A stretch of DNA of 64,000 nt from an uncultured Kiritimatiellota bacterium (GCA_934635225.1 CAKTYZ010000007.1:62001-126000); one strand, 5' to 3'; shown: positions 9,856 to 19,275, numbered from the stretch's first letter. Notes: a model not told the origin generated them from the letters alone. A program made the numbers and translations.

Positions 9856-11124
9856 ATGGCACAGCAAGAGAAGCAGGGCGGAAATGTCGCCGCCATCATC
9901 ACGATGTTCGCGCTCTTTTTCATGATCGCGTTCGTCACAAACTTCGCCGGTTCGATGGCAGTCGTTGCGAAGAATCAGTTCAATGCATCGGCGACGGCTT
10001 CGCAGTTGGGCAGTGCGGCCAATTTCTTCGCTTATCTTTTCATGGGCATCCCAGGTGGCCTTATCCTCAAGCGCAAGGGCTACAAGTTCACGGCCCTTCT
10101 TGCGGCGGCTGTCGGCTTCTTGGGCCTTGGCATCCAGCTTGCGTCGGGTTACGTTCCCGCATCGAATAACCCGTTCTACGTCTACATTGCCGGCGCGTTT
10201 GTGGCGGGTTTCTCGATGTGTCTTCTGAATCTCGTCGTCAATCCGCTGCTCAATACGCTCGGCGGCGGCGGCAACAAGGGCAATCAGCTCGTGCAGATGG
10301 GCTGTTCGCTCAACTCGGTCGGTGCGACGCTTGCGCCGATGGTCCTTGGCTGGCTTATTGGCGGTTCGATGGATGGTGCGACGGTCGCGAAGGTCGCCCC
10401 GGCGATGTACATCGCGATGGCTCTTTTCGCGGTGGCGTTCGTGATCGTGCTGTTTTCGAACATTCCTGAGCCGCACATGGAGACGGAGGAGGAGAAGGCC
10501 GATCGCCTCTTGGGCAAGACGAATGTCTTCAAGGACATTGTTGCGACGCTCAAGTTCCGCCACTTCACTCTCGGTGCGCTTGCGATCTTCTTCTACATCA
10601 CGATTGAGTCCGGCATCCCGAACATGGCGAACCTCTACATGAGCGACATGAAGGGAGTCGGCCCGGCGGTTGCGGGGAGCGTGGTCGCCATCTACTGGTT
10701 TGCAATGATGATCGGTCGCATTGTCGGCGGCATGGTGGGCGGAAAGGTCAGTTCGCGCACGATGATCACCGTTCTCTCGCTCATGGGCATCGTCACGCTT
10801 CTGGCGATGATGTTCCTGCCAGTCCGGCTTGTGACGGTCTTCGGCAAGACTCTTCCGCTGTCGATGTGCCTCCTGTTCGTCTGCGGACTCTCGACCTCGG
10901 TCATGTGGGGAGGCCTCTTCAATCTTGCGGCGGAAGGACTCGGCAAGTATGTCCCGATGGGTTCGGGCATCTTCATGGCCTGCGTCGTCGGCGGCGTCTG
11001 CCTGCCGTTGCAGGGGTTGCTTGCCGGCAAGATCGGCTATCTTGGCAGTTATTGGTTCACGATTGCGCTTTTCGCGTATGTCTTCGTGTACGCCAACTTC
11101 CTGTCGAAGCCGAATGTGAAGTAA
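9856..11124 (+). CDS. MFS sugar permease, FucP/galactose-glucose type
   Basis: A 422-residue, 12-TM major facilitator with the FucP-like pattern: TNFAGSMAVVAKNQFNASAT in TM1/2, GIPGGLILKRKGYK as the loop 2-3 signature, and NLVVNPLLNTLGGG. It probably imports a hexose by proton symport across the inner membrane. Galactokinase begins 18 nt after its stop, so galactose is the likely substrate (context inference). The start at 9856 is set by AGAAGGAG 6 nt upstream; an in-frame ATG at 9757 lies inside the helicase gene and is rejected. Confidence 0.87.
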   Translation: MAQQEKQGGNVAAIITMFALFFMIAFVTNFAGSMAVVAKNQFNASATASQLGSAANFFAYLFMGIPGGLILKRKGYKFTALLAAAVGFLGLGIQLASGYVPASNNPFYVYIAGAFVAGFSMCLLNLVVNPLLNTLGGGGNKGNQLVQMGCSLNSVGATLAPMVLGWLIGGSMDGATVAKVAPAMYIAMALFAVAFVIVLFSNIPEPHMETEEEKADRLLGKTNVFKDIVATLKFRHFTLGALAIFFYITIESGIPNMANLYMSDMKGVGPAVAGSVVAIYWFAMMIGRIVGGMVGGKVSSRTMITVLSLMGIVTLLAMMFLPVRLVTVFGKTLPLSMCLLFVCGLSTSVMWGGLFNLAAEGLGKYVPMGSGIFMACVVGGVCLPLQGLLAGKIGYLGSYWFTIALFAYVFVYANFLSKPNVK

Positions 11125-11142
11125 AGAGAGGAATCCTTCACC

Positions 11143-12321
11143 ATGCAGAATCAGGAAATCTACGAGAAGGTTGTCGCTAAGTTCACGGCTGCGTTCGGCG
11201 CGAAGCCCGAAGTCGTCGCCTACGCGCCCGGCCGCATCGAGGTCCTCGGCAACCATACCGACTACAACGAGGGGTTCGTCTTCTCGGCGGCGATTGACAA
11301 GGGCACGTTTTTTGCCGTTTCCCCTGCGGCGGACGACCAGATCACGCTTGTGGCGTTGGACCTGGACGAGACTTATGTCACGACGCTCGGTGCGGTGAAG
11401 AAAGTCGAGACGGGCGCGACGTGGGCGAATTATCCGTTGGGCACGTTCAACTGGCTTTTTGAAGGTCGTCCGACGGAAGCGAACCGCGGCTTCAAGGCCG
11501 TGTTCGGCGGAAACATCCCCCTTGGCGCGGGGCTTTCCTCATCCGCCGCGCTGGAGATGGCGACGGCGCTCGCGCTCCAAAAGGTTTATGGGACGTCCTT
11601 CGGAAAGACGGAGCTCGCGAAAATCGGGCAGAAGGCCGAGCATACGTTCGCGGGTTGCCCATGCGGGCTTCTTGACCAGGCGTCTTCTCTTTATGGCAAG
11701 GCCGGCGCGCTCGTCAAGAGCGATTTCCGCTCAAATGAGTTCGAGACGGTGAGTTTGGGCGATAAGGTCGCGTTCATGATGGTGAAGTCCAACGCGAAGC
11801 ACGCGCTTGTGGACGGGGCGTACGCTTCGCGTCGTCAGGCCTGCGAGGACGCGGCGAAGTATTTCGCGGGCGTTCTCAGGAAGGGGACCGTCACGCATCT
11901 GCGCGATGTCACGACGGCGGAATGGATTCTTTATCGCAGCGGTCTTTCCGAGACGACGGCGAAGCGTGCGGTTCATCCGATTGGCGAAGACGAGCGCGTT
12001 CTTCAGGGCGCGGCGTTGCTTGCGAAGGGCGACCTCAAGGGCTTTGGCGCGTTGATGTACGATTCGCACGAGTCAAGCCGCAATTGGTTTGAGAACTCTT
12101 GTGAAGAACTGGACGCGATCGTGGATGCGGCGAAGGCAATCCCTGAGGTCTACGGTGCGCGCCTTTCCGGCGGCGGCTTCGGCGGCAGTTGCTGTCTGCT
12201 GGTTGACCCGTTGGCCGCAGACCGCATCTCGGCGGCGATCACACGCGAATACAAGGCCAAGTTTGGCGACGAGCCTGTCTGCTCGCTGATTCAGCCGTCG
12301 GACGGCGCTCATCTTGTCTAA
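11143..12321 (+). CDS. galK: Galactokinase
   Basis: A GHMP-family kinase phosphorylating galactose at C1 (Leloir pathway). 392 residues. Motif 1 (galactokinase signature) is GRIEVLGNHTDYNEG near residue 28; motif 2, the ATP loop, is PLGAGLSSSAALE; motif 3 is LSGGGFGGSCC near the C-terminus. It is co-transcribed with the upstream permease; galT and galE are not in this window. Confidence 0.94.
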   Translation: MQNQEIYEKVVAKFTAAFGAKPEVVAYAPGRIEVLGNHTDYNEGFVFSAAIDKGTFFAVSPAADDQITLVALDLDETYVTTLGAVKKVETGATWANYPLGTFNWLFEGRPTEANRGFKAVFGGNIPLGAGLSSSAALEMATALALQKVYGTSFGKTELAKIGQKAEHTFAGCPCGLLDQASSLYGKAGALVKSDFRSNEFETVSLGDKVAFMMVKSNAKHALVDGAYASRRQACEDAAKYFAGVLRKGTVTHLRDVTTAEWILYRSGLSETTAKRAVHPIGEDERVLQGAALLAKGDLKGFGALMYDSHESSRNWFENSCEELDAIVDAAKAIPEVYGARLSGGGFGGSCCLLVDPLAADRISAAITREYKAKFGDEPVCSLIQPSDGAHLV

Positions 12322-12340
12322 TTCAGGAGGGAATCCAACC

Positions 12341-13381
12341 ATGAAATCCGTCAAGTCTGTTTTCGCGGCGTTCGTTGCCTTTGGCACATGCGTTGCGTTC
12401 GCTCAGGATGAGTCTGCGTCGTCTGCGGCCAAAGACGCGCCGAAGAAGGTCGAGACGTGCGCCTCGTTCACGACCCTGCCATTCTGCCGCGCGTGCGAAG
12501 GCGTCGCGGAGGTTCAGATTCCGGGGAAGGACTGGACGCTTGTCGAGGACGGGCGTTTTTACCCTCTCGGGTCTGCTTTTCGGACGAAGGAGAGCGGTCG
12601 TCTGACGATTGCGTTCGGCGAGAGCGCACGCGTCTCGATTTCGGGCGAAGCGTCGTTTGCGACGCGTGCGCAGGCGCTGGGCGTCAAGACGCGCACGATC
12701 GTCTTGGGAACGGGCGAATTGACGCTCACGCTCGCAGACAACATGCCGGAAGGTGCGTTCTTTGTGACGGCGCCGGGCTTCACGGTTCGGAATCCGGCGG
12801 GCGAGTCGCGCTACGTCTGCACGAAGACGGCCTTTGGCGATCGTGCCGTTGTGCGGTGCGTGACGGGGTCTCTCGTGCTTGAGGGGCATCACTTTGAGAT
12901 TCCGCAAATGCGTGCGGCGAATGAAGTCGTCCTTCAGAGCGAGCATGACCAGCTCGTTACCGTTCTTGAGAATACGAGCGGTGATTATCTTGTCAAGCTC
13001 GATCAAGGCGTTCGCATCGTGTCGGAGGTCTCCGAGGCGGGCGCGACCGAGCAAAAGGCCGTTTCTGAGAAAGCGGAAATCAAGCTTTCGCCGAAGATGA
13101 AGATCAATATCCACCGCGCCGTTCCTTCGATTGGCGAACGGATGAGCGTGTTCATCATCGCTTTTGATGCGGCGGGCAATCCGATGGGGCCGGGATTGAG
13201 CTTCTGCGAGGGACGCGCGGAAGTGAATTCGGGCACGCTCGTCTCCAAGTCCGAGACGGCGGCTGACGCGTTGGCCAAGAAAGCGGCGGAGGCGACGGAA
13301 ACGACCGACGCGGCGGCGGAGGATGCCGACTCGGAGACCTCGACGAAGGCCGAATCCGAGGCGGATTCGGACGAGGAGTGA
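12341..13381 (+). CDS. Secreted FecR-like protein with acidic C-terminal tail
   Basis: 346 residues. A signal peptide (MKSVKSVFAAFVAFGTCVAFA) is followed by a beta-rich domain of FecR type at about 45-200 (GSAFRTKESGRLTIAFGESARVS pattern, in fragments). The last ~45 residues are very rich in Glu, Asp, Ala, Ser and Thr. FecR domains are usually periplasmic sensor or structural beta domains; no sigma regulator or TonB partner is adjacent. The RBS CAGGAGGG lies upstream of ATG 12341. It sits between galK and the PpiD-like gene, which suggests an envelope role, but the function is unknown. Confidence 0.6.
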   Translation: MKSVKSVFAAFVAFGTCVAFAQDESASSAAKDAPKKVETCASFTTLPFCRACEGVAEVQIPGKDWTLVEDGRFYPLGSAFRTKESGRLTIAFGESARVSISGEASFATRAQALGVKTRTIVLGTGELTLTLADNMPEGAFFVTAPGFTVRNPAGESRYVCTKTAFGDRAVVRCVTGSLVLEGHHFEIPQMRAANEVVLQSEHDQLVTVLENTSGDYLVKLDQGVRIVSEVSEAGATEQKAVSEKAEIKLSPKMKINIHRAVPSIGERMSVFIIAFDAAGNPMGPGLSFCEGRAEVNSGTLVSKSETAADALAKKAAEATETTDAAAEDADSETSTKAESEADSDEE

Positions 13382-13450
13382 TTTTTTCCAACACAATACA
13401 ATCAACACAAGAACAGTCGAATTATATTCGCAGAAGCGAGCAATAAGATC

Positions 13451-15106
13451 ATGGTCATTCATCAATTCAACAAGCTGATTCGAAACAAGTGGCTTTGGGG
13501 TGCCTTTGCCGTTGCGATTTCCGCTTTCTTCGCCTTTGACTTCCTTATCGCCGACTTGAACACGGATTCGCGGTCGGCGTCCATGGACGATGCGGGGCTT
13601 CTCGCGGGAAAGGCGATTGACGGCAAGCTCTTTTCGGCCCTCGCAGAGGAGGCCCGGGGCTTTGGGCGTCAGCGCGACTGGCAGACGAAGACGGGCGATG
13701 TCAATCGTGAGGCGTGGGAGAACTACGCCGCGTTGCTTGTTGCGGACAAGGCGGGCGTTCAGGCGACGGACGCGGAAGTCCAGTCGATCATCCGCCGCGA
13801 TCCCTCTTTCCAGCAGAATGGCGGATTCAGCTTTGCTCTTTACCAACGTGCGCTTCGCGACAATGGTCTTACGCCTGAGCGCTTTGAGGCGTATCTGAAA
13901 CGCCGCGTCACGCTCGGTCGCCTTGCGCAGGCGGTCCTCGGTGCGGCGACATGGACGTCGCCAATGGAGCTGGACCAGGCGGTCTCGGACATGACGGACA
14001 CGTTCACCGTCAAGGTCGCGACTTTCAAGCAGGAGAAAAAAGACGCCGACTCCGTCAAGGTTGACGACAAGGCCTTGAAGGCTTGGTACGAGAAAAACCT
14101 GAAGAGCCTTGAGCTCCCTGAGCGCACGAAGATTCGCTTTGTGAAGTTTGATGCGACGACAGCGGAGATCCTTGCTCGCATGGTTGTTACGGAAGACGAG
14201 ATGCGTGACCGCTATGACGTCACGATTGACAAGTACACGACGACGGATACCAATGGTGTCGAAACGGTGAAGAAGTTCGAGGACGTGAAAGCGGGCATCG
14301 AAAAGGAACTTCGCCAGATCGCGGCCGTTCAGTGCTTGGAGACGAATCTCAATTACCGCGCTTATGCCCAGAAGGCCGCGAAGGGCTCTTCGCGTCTGGA
14401 CGAGATCGCGAAGGAAGAAGGACTCAAGGTCCAGACGAGTGACTGGTTTGCGCCTGGCGGCACGTTTCAGGAAGGTTTCATGAAGCGCACCTACCAGATC
14501 TGTCCGGGCGCCAAGAACTTCACCGAAGCCGTGGCGGAACTTGATTCGTCGAGCGAAGACCTCCGTTATGCGGTCGTGAGCTCCTCGTCGGCCGTTTGGC
14601 TCATCGAGAAAGCCGAAACGAGTCCGAAGCACGAGCCGACTTTTGATGAGGCGAAAGAGGCGATCCGTCCGCGCGCCCTCCGCGATGCAAAGGCCGATGC
14701 GTTCAAGGCTCAGGTCGAGGCGATCGCGAAAAAAGGCGCGAAAGCGGTCGAATCCGTCAAGGACATCTCGACAAATCTGACCTTCACGGTCTCCGACCTC
14801 CGGCAGGGTTCAGACAACGGCATTGCAAATGCGATGGCCGTTGCGCGTGCGTCGATGAAGCTGAAGAAGGGTGAGGTTTCCGATTTCACGCTGACGGCGC
14901 CCGGATATGCGATTCTCGTGGTCTGCGAAGACCGTGTTCCGGGGGATGCCGCGAAAGCGCTGGTTCTTCGTTCGCAGGTTCGCGACGAACTGGCGATGCT
15001 CCAGCAGCGGCAGATTCCCGAGAGCTGGCGCAAATGGAACTTGGAGCGTTTGGGCTTTGAGCCGGGTGAAATCTCTTCAGTCGAGAATCCAGTTGAAGAA
15101 GAATGA
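13451..15106 (+). CDS. PpiD/SurA-like periplasmic folding factor
   Basis: 551 residues with an N-terminal membrane anchor (about 15-33) preceded by FNKLIRNKW, as in PpiD. A SurA_N-like chaperone region follows (LLVADKAGVQATDAEVQSIIRRDP and the helical linker). A central parvulin PPIase motif is not convincing, so it may be a chaperone-only PpiD relative. It would assist folding of outer-membrane or secreted proteins at the periplasmic face, which fits a genome rich in large secreted beta proteins. The stop overlaps the dut start by ATGA. Confidence 0.75.
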   Translation: MVIHQFNKLIRNKWLWGAFAVAISAFFAFDFLIADLNTDSRSASMDDAGLLAGKAIDGKLFSALAEEARGFGRQRDWQTKTGDVNREAWENYAALLVADKAGVQATDAEVQSIIRRDPSFQQNGGFSFALYQRALRDNGLTPERFEAYLKRRVTLGRLAQAVLGAATWTSPMELDQAVSDMTDTFTVKVATFKQEKKDADSVKVDDKALKAWYEKNLKSLELPERTKIRFVKFDATTAEILARMVVTEDEMRDRYDVTIDKYTTTDTNGVETVKKFEDVKAGIEKELRQIAAVQCLETNLNYRAYAQKAAKGSSRLDEIAKEEGLKVQTSDWFAPGGTFQEGFMKRTYQICPGAKNFTEAVAELDSSSEDLRYAVVSSSSAVWLIEKAETSPKHEPTFDEAKEAIRPRALRDAKADAFKAQVEAIAKKGAKAVESVKDISTNLTFTVSDLRQGSDNGIANAMAVARASMKLKKGEVSDFTLTAPGYAILVVCEDRVPGDAAKALVLRSQVRDELAMLQQRQIPESWRKWNLERLGFEPGEISSVENPVEEE

Positions 15107-15531
15107 TTCTTCGGTTCAAGAGGCTTAATCCTGATGCCGTTCTCCCCGCGTATGCTCATCCGAGTGACGCGGGGATGGACTTGAGAAGCGTCGCGGACCT
15201 TGAGATTCCGAGAGGCGGACGTGCGCTTGTGCCCACGGGACTCGTCATTCTCCTGCCGGCGAACTATGAGGCGCAAGTGCGTCCGCGTTCGGGGCTTGCG
15301 TTGAAACGTGGCGTGACGGTGCTGAATTCGCCCGGAACGATTGATTCTGGCTATCGCGGCGAGATCGGCGTCGTCCTTGCGAACTTTGGCGATGAGACGT
15401 TCGCGATCAAAAAGGGCGACAAGATCGCCCAGCTCGTCATTGCGCCGGTCTTCCAGCCGCAAGTCGAGGAAACCGATGCCCTTGACGTGACGGATCGTGG
15501 TACGGGCGGATTCGGCTCGACGGGCGTCTAA
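15103..15531 (+). CDS. dut: dUTP diphosphatase (dUTPase)
   Basis: Hydrolyses dUTP to dUMP and PPi. The 142 residues carry the trimeric dUTPase motifs in order: SDAGMDLRS (motif 1), PRSGLALK (motif 2), NSPGTIDSGYRGEIG (motif 3), GDKIAQLVI (motif 4) and the C-terminal GTGGFGSTG (motif 5). The start overlaps the previous stop (ATGA), indicating translational coupling. Confidence 0.97.
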   Translation: MILRFKRLNPDAVLPAYAHPSDAGMDLRSVADLEIPRGGRALVPTGLVILLPANYEAQVRPRSGLALKRGVTVLNSPGTIDSGYRGEIGVVLANFGDETFAIKKGDKIAQLVIAPVFQPQVEETDALDVTDRGTGGFGSTGV

Positions 15532-15560
15532 GCCCGTCATCGGGCAGATAAGGACAAAAG

Positions 15561-16106
15561 ATGATTTTGAAAGTCTATAAATACGGCGAAGCCGTTTTGC
15601 GCGTGAAGGCCGTTCCGGTTGCTGTCGTTGACGATCATCTGCGGCAGTTGGCGGAAGACATGCTGGAGACGATGCATCGTGCGAAGGGCGTGGGGCTGGC
15701 GGCTGAGCAGGTCGGGCATACCGAACGAATGTGCGTGATTGACGTTCCCGAGGGGTGTGAGGAGCCGGAGGACGAGGCCTTTAATGCGCCGATTGCGATG
15801 CCTCTTCGCCTTTGGAACCCTGAAATCGTTGCGCAGGAAGGGGCGGTGCGTGACAAGGAGGGCTGCCTTAGCTTCCCCAACGTCGGCGGTTCGCTGACGC
15901 GTGCGGCGCAGGTGACTTGTCGGTATCTGGACGCGGAGAACCGTCCGCAGGTGATAACGGCGCGCGGCTTCTTGGCGCGTGCGCTTCAGCATGAGATAGA
16001 CCATTTGAATGGCGTGCTGTACATCGACCACATGTCGGCCGTTGAACGGCTGTCGTGCGCGGCAAAACTCAAGAAGCTTGCGAAAGCCAATGGCGGTACG
16101 CGTTGA
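15561..16106 (+). CDS. def: Peptide deformylase
   Basis: Removes the N-formyl group from new proteins. 181 residues with the three PDF motifs: GVGLAAEQVG, EGCLSFP (metal Cys) and QHEIDHLNG (two metal His and the catalytic Glu). It lies 29 nt after dut in the same direction. Confidence 0.97.
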   Translation: MILKVYKYGEAVLRVKAVPVAVVDDHLRQLAEDMLETMHRAKGVGLAAEQVGHTERMCVIDVPEGCEEPEDEAFNAPIAMPLRLWNPEIVAQEGAVRDKEGCLSFPNVGGSLTRAAQVTCRYLDAENRPQVITARGFLARALQHEIDHLNGVLYIDHMSAVERLSCAAKLKKLAKANGGTR

Positions 16107-16136
16107 GCGTGCCGTGACATTCGAGACGGGGGCGTC

Positions 16137-16766
16137 ATGTTTACGGGGCTTGTCCAGCGTTTGGGAACAGTGAAGCGTGTCAGTCGAGGAAGGGGGCTGG
16201 TCCTTGAGATTGCCGCTGACCGCCCATGGCCGCAGCCGTTGGACGAAGGCGAGTCCGTGGCTGTCAATGGCGTATGCTTGACGGTGGTTCGCTGTGAGGC
16301 GTCTTGCTTTACGGCGGATGTTTTGCGCGAGACGGAATCGCGTACGGGTCTTGCCGCACTTGCCCCTGGCGCGAAAGTCAATCTGGAGCGTGCCGTACGT
16401 GCGGGCGAGGCGTTGGGCGGCCATTTGGTGCAAGGCCATGTGGATGGACGCGGTACGGTGATGGCCATCCTTCCGAAGGGGCGAGATTTCCAGATGCGCA
16501 TTCGTTGTGGGCGTGTTTTGGCGGCGCAGTCCGTCCTCAAGGGTTCGATTGCGATTGACGGGGTGTCGTTGACGATTTCGGCGTTGGGGGATGACTGGTT
16601 AGGGGTCGATCTCATTCCGACGACGGCGCATGAGACGACGTTGGGACAGAGACGCGTCGGTGATGGCGTCAATATAGAAGGCGATGTCGTCGGAAAGTAT
16701 CTGGCGAGAAACGCGCCGCGCTCGGGGTTGACCGAGGAGGCGCTGTCGGCGGCGGGCTTCTGCTGA
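16137..16766 (+). CDS. ribE: Riboflavin synthase, alpha chain
   Basis: Dismutates two molecules of 6,7-dimethyl-8-ribityllumazine into riboflavin. 209 residues with the two homologous lumazine-binding repeats. Repeat 1 begins MFTGLVQRLG and has VNGVCLTV; repeat 2 has GGHLVQGHVDG and IDGVSLTIS. The length is normal. The start has the expected MFTG. Other rib genes are not in the window. Confidence 0.95.
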   Translation: MFTGLVQRLGTVKRVSRGRGLVLEIAADRPWPQPLDEGESVAVNGVCLTVVRCEASCFTADVLRETESRTGLAALAPGAKVNLERAVRAGEALGGHLVQGHVDGRGTVMAILPKGRDFQMRIRCGRVLAAQSVLKGSIAIDGVSLTISALGDDWLGVDLIPTTAHETTLGQRRVGDGVNIEGDVVGKYLARNAPRSGLTEEALSAAGFC

Positions 16767-16797
16767 ATGCTACGGTGTCTCAAACGGTTTCGCTGAA

Positions 16798-17619
16798 ATG
16801 AACTTCATCCAAAGACATGCATACGACATCGGGTGTGCGCTTGCGTCCGCCGTTTGGCCGTTCTTGGGGAAACGGAGGCGAATAGCCGTTGAGAACATTC
16901 TCCGGGCGAAGATCACGGAGGATCCGAAAGAGGCGCGACGAATCGCGAAGCGGTCGCTTTGTCATCTGGCGGGGCACATTGGCGAGGCCCTCTTCGTGCC
17001 GTCGGTCATCACGCAGGAGAATTATCGGTCGCATTTGGACATGACGGGTGCCCCTCCTGAGGTCGTGAAGCTTCTGTTGGATACGCCTGATCAGCCAATT
17101 CTGCTCGTCTCGTCCCACCATGGAGTCTGGGAGGCGGCGACGAACGTCATTTCCTTTGCGCGCCCGATGATTGCAGTCGCGCGCGTCCAGAATAATCCGT
17201 TCGTGGCCAAGTGGATGAAGAAGCACCACTTTCGTGGTCCCGTGACGATCATAGGCAAAAGCCATGGTTTCAGTTCGAAGGTCCTCGCACAGTGGATGCG
17301 CGAAAAGGCGGCGATGACGATTCTGATGGATCAGCACGCGGGAAATGGCGCGCGCCTGTCCTTCTTCGGTCGTCCGGCGCGGACCTACACAACGGCAACG
17401 CGGCTGGCGATGCGTACGGGCTGCCCGATTGTCGTCGGTTCATTTGTGCGCATTGCGCCCTACCTCTATCGTCTGGTTGCGACGGGTGGGGCCCTCACCT
17501 TCAAGAAGACGGATGATCGGGATGCCGCGACGCAGATCCTGAATGATCGCTTGGAGGCGGCGATTCGCCAATATCCGGAGCAATACCTTTGGATGCATCG
17601 GAGGTGGCGCGATGACTAA
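16798..17619 (+). CDS. Lipid A biosynthesis-type lauroyl acyltransferase (LpxL/HtrB family)
   Basis: 273 residues; an inner-membrane acyltransferase adding a secondary acyl chain to lipid A precursors or a related glycolipid. The catalytic HX4E motif is visible in SSHHGVWEAA. The family block MDQHAGNGARLSFFGRPA is well kept, and the C-terminus ends with the typical QYLWMHRRW. Its presence implies an LPS-type outer membrane. The stop overlaps the next gene by 8 nt. Confidence 0.88.
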   Translation: MNFIQRHAYDIGCALASAVWPFLGKRRRIAVENILRAKITEDPKEARRIAKRSLCHLAGHIGEALFVPSVITQENYRSHLDMTGAPPEVVKLLLDTPDQPILLVSSHHGVWEAATNVISFARPMIAVARVQNNPFVAKWMKKHHFRGPVTIIGKSHGFSSKVLAQWMREKAAMTILMDQHAGNGARLSFFGRPARTYTTATRLAMRTGCPIVVGSFVRIAPYLYRLVATGGALTFKKTDDRDAATQILNDRLEAAIRQYPEQYLWMHRRWRDD

Positions 17620-18844
17620 CGCGACTTTTTCAATGATTTGCGATTTCCTCTGCCTCGGGCTGAGTGTCGTCTTCTTCTGGTCAACGCTCGTCGTTCTCGC
17701 CGGGCTGATCAAGCCGGCAAAGGTCCATCCCAAGGCCGCGCGGAAGCTGAAGTTCGCCGTTCTCGTCTGCGCACGCAACGAAGAGGCCGTCGTTCGCCTT
17801 CCGGTGAAGAGCGCTTTGCTCTCGAAGTATCCGGCCGACCGACGCGAGGTCATTGTCCTCGCGGATAATTGCACGGACCGCACGGCGGAAGTGGCGCGCG
17901 CGGCGGGCGCAACCGTTTGGGTGAAGACGGAGCCGAGCCGAGGGAAGGGCGATGTCCTCGCCTGGGGAATCCGTCGTGTCTTGGCGGAACGGGACTGTGA
18001 GGCGGTGGCCGTTTTTGATGCGGACAACATTTGTTCGGATGGCTGGCTTGACGCTGTGAATGATGCCTTGCAGGATGGCGAGGCGGTTGTCACGGGGCGT
18101 CGCCATTCGTCCAACGCAGACGCGAATGTGATTTCAGGTTGGTATACGGTCTACTGGGACATGATGAACGAACTCTCGAACCGTGTGCGGACGAATCTTG
18201 GCCTTTCGGGCAAGCTGACGGGAACGGGTTTTGCGTTTCTCCTGTCTGCGTTGGGATCCGATGGCTGGCAGACGCGAACGATGGTTGAAGATGTTGAATT
18301 CACGGTGCAGACGAATTTGCGTGGCGGTCGCGTGGCCTATGTTCCTGAGGCCGACTATGCGGACGAACAGCCTGTGACGGTCCGATATATGTGGCGACAG
18401 CTTCGTCGTTGGGCGACGGGTGGCTGGCAAGTTCTGCGCGCGTATCTTCTGTCGTGGGTGCGGACGCTCGTTAAGCATCCGTCCTGTCGGCTTTTTGACA
18501 GTTTCTTCGCCATTTTGACGGGCATGTCAGTCGCGTTTATCCTTCTGTTTAACGTCCTTGCTCTTCTTGTGCGTCTGCTCTTTGGCGCGGCGGATGCGGC
18601 GGCGGTTCACTTCTTCATCGGCGTTGTCCTCTTTGTCTTCGTGATGGGCTGGTTTACGGCTTGGGCCTCTGTTGCACTTTCGCCCCAGAAACGTCGTCCG
18701 CGCGTCATTTCGATTGTCACGTTCCCGGTTTTTTCGCTTGTGCTGTCGGCCTCGGTCATTTGCGCCCTTGTGCGCCCGACGCGCCAATGGAAGCCCATCC
18801 CCCACGGCGTGGACGAGCCCGAGCGCGATGATTTGCAGACGTGA
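17612..18844 (+). CDS. Membrane glycosyltransferase family 2
   Basis: 410 residues. One N-terminal TM (about 10-30) is followed by a GT-A domain (about 50-290) with VLVCARNEE, the DNCTDRT motif, the metal-binding VFDADN and the QLRRWATGGWQ acceptor motif (Q..RW). Three C-terminal TMs at about 310-400 complete the fold. This layout resembles processive polysaccharide synthases and N-acetylglucosaminyltransferases. The start at 17612 has GGAGGTG upstream and overlaps the acyltransferase gene, suggesting a shared envelope-polysaccharide role. Confidence 0.85.
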   Translation: MTNATFSMICDFLCLGLSVVFFWSTLVVLAGLIKPAKVHPKAARKLKFAVLVCARNEEAVVRLPVKSALLSKYPADRREVIVLADNCTDRTAEVARAAGATVWVKTEPSRGKGDVLAWGIRRVLAERDCEAVAVFDADNICSDGWLDAVNDALQDGEAVVTGRRHSSNADANVISGWYTVYWDMMNELSNRVRTNLGLSGKLTGTGFAFLLSALGSDGWQTRTMVEDVEFTVQTNLRGGRVAYVPEADYADEQPVTVRYMWRQLRRWATGGWQVLRAYLLSWVRTLVKHPSCRLFDSFFAILTGMSVAFILLFNVLALLVRLLFGAADAAAVHFFIGVVLFVFVMGWFTAWASVALSPQKRRPRVISIVTFPVFSLVLSASVICALVRPTRQWKPIPHGVDEPERDDLQT

Positions 18845-18954
18845 ATCGTAAGCATCGGCCGTCTTCTCTCCGTTCGCGGCTTCGTCAAGTCCAGTTGTCT
18901 CGCTCTCGCCGAGAGAGAGGGGCGACGCTTCTCTTCCTAATGCCAATCGCAAGT

Positions 18955-19118
18955 GAACGCGTTCTCCAATGCAAGTGAACGCGTTCTCCAATGCAAGTGA
19001 ACGCGTTCTCCAGAGTAAACGAACGCGTTCTCCGGGACAAGTGAACGCGTTCACCTGCAGAAGAGAACGCGTTCATTCCATCAAGAGAACGCGTTCACTT
19101 GACCGAAAGAACGCGTTC
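18955..19118. repeat. Eight-copy palindrome array, exact 22-bp period
   Basis: GAACGCGTTC, a perfect 10-bp palindrome, starts at 18955, 18977, 18999, 19021, 19043, 19065, 19087 and 19109, every 22 bp without exception, with 12-bp spacers. Left copies tend to be preceded by CAAGT and followed by TCC; right copies are preceded by AGA or AAA and tend to be followed by ACTTG or similar. The fifth copy has both (CAAGT...ACCTG), so the whole array is roughly dyad-symmetric. Two helical turns per unit would place bound protein on one DNA face. It looks like an operator, iteron or partition-type array. Confidence 0.9.
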
Positions 19119-19139
19119 ACTTGCCTCTGGCTTCCTTGA

Positions 19140-19223
19140 GACAGGAGGTTTCCGTCTTGAGGGAGGCGGGACGCGTTCGTGGGTTGGCGTCGGCGCGTTG
19201 ACCGCAAGGCGAGGAACGGCATG
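19140..19223. repeat. 84-bp dispersed repeat, copy 1
   Basis: Identical over 84 bp to 37004-37087. Here it lies between the palindrome array and the XylR-type gene. The second copy is inside a transposon-derived mosaic, which suggests this segment is mobile-element debris. Confidence 0.8.
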
Positions 19224-19245
19224 AGGTTCCCAGGGGGGAGGGATG

Positions 19246-19275
19246 TTGAATGGCTGGGGACATTTTTGCTAAAAT
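19246..19275 (+). promoter_or_regulatory. Promoter of the XylR-type regulator
   Basis: TTGAAT (19246-19251), an 18-nt spacer, then TGC-TAAAAT with the hexamer at 19270-19275. The ATG is only 6 nt after the hexamer, so the predicted transcript starts at or next to the start codon. Confidence 0.6.

Noticed and set aside
18527..19076. Minus-strand ORFs with repeating peptide across the palindrome array
   Set aside because: The 22-bp unit shifts frame each copy and repeats every 66 nt by arithmetic; no RBS or homology, so the peptide repeat is a by-product of the DNA array.
18955..19118. CRISPR array
   Set aside because: The repeat is only 10 bp and palindromic, spacers are 12 bp and partly repeated, and no cas genes are nearby.
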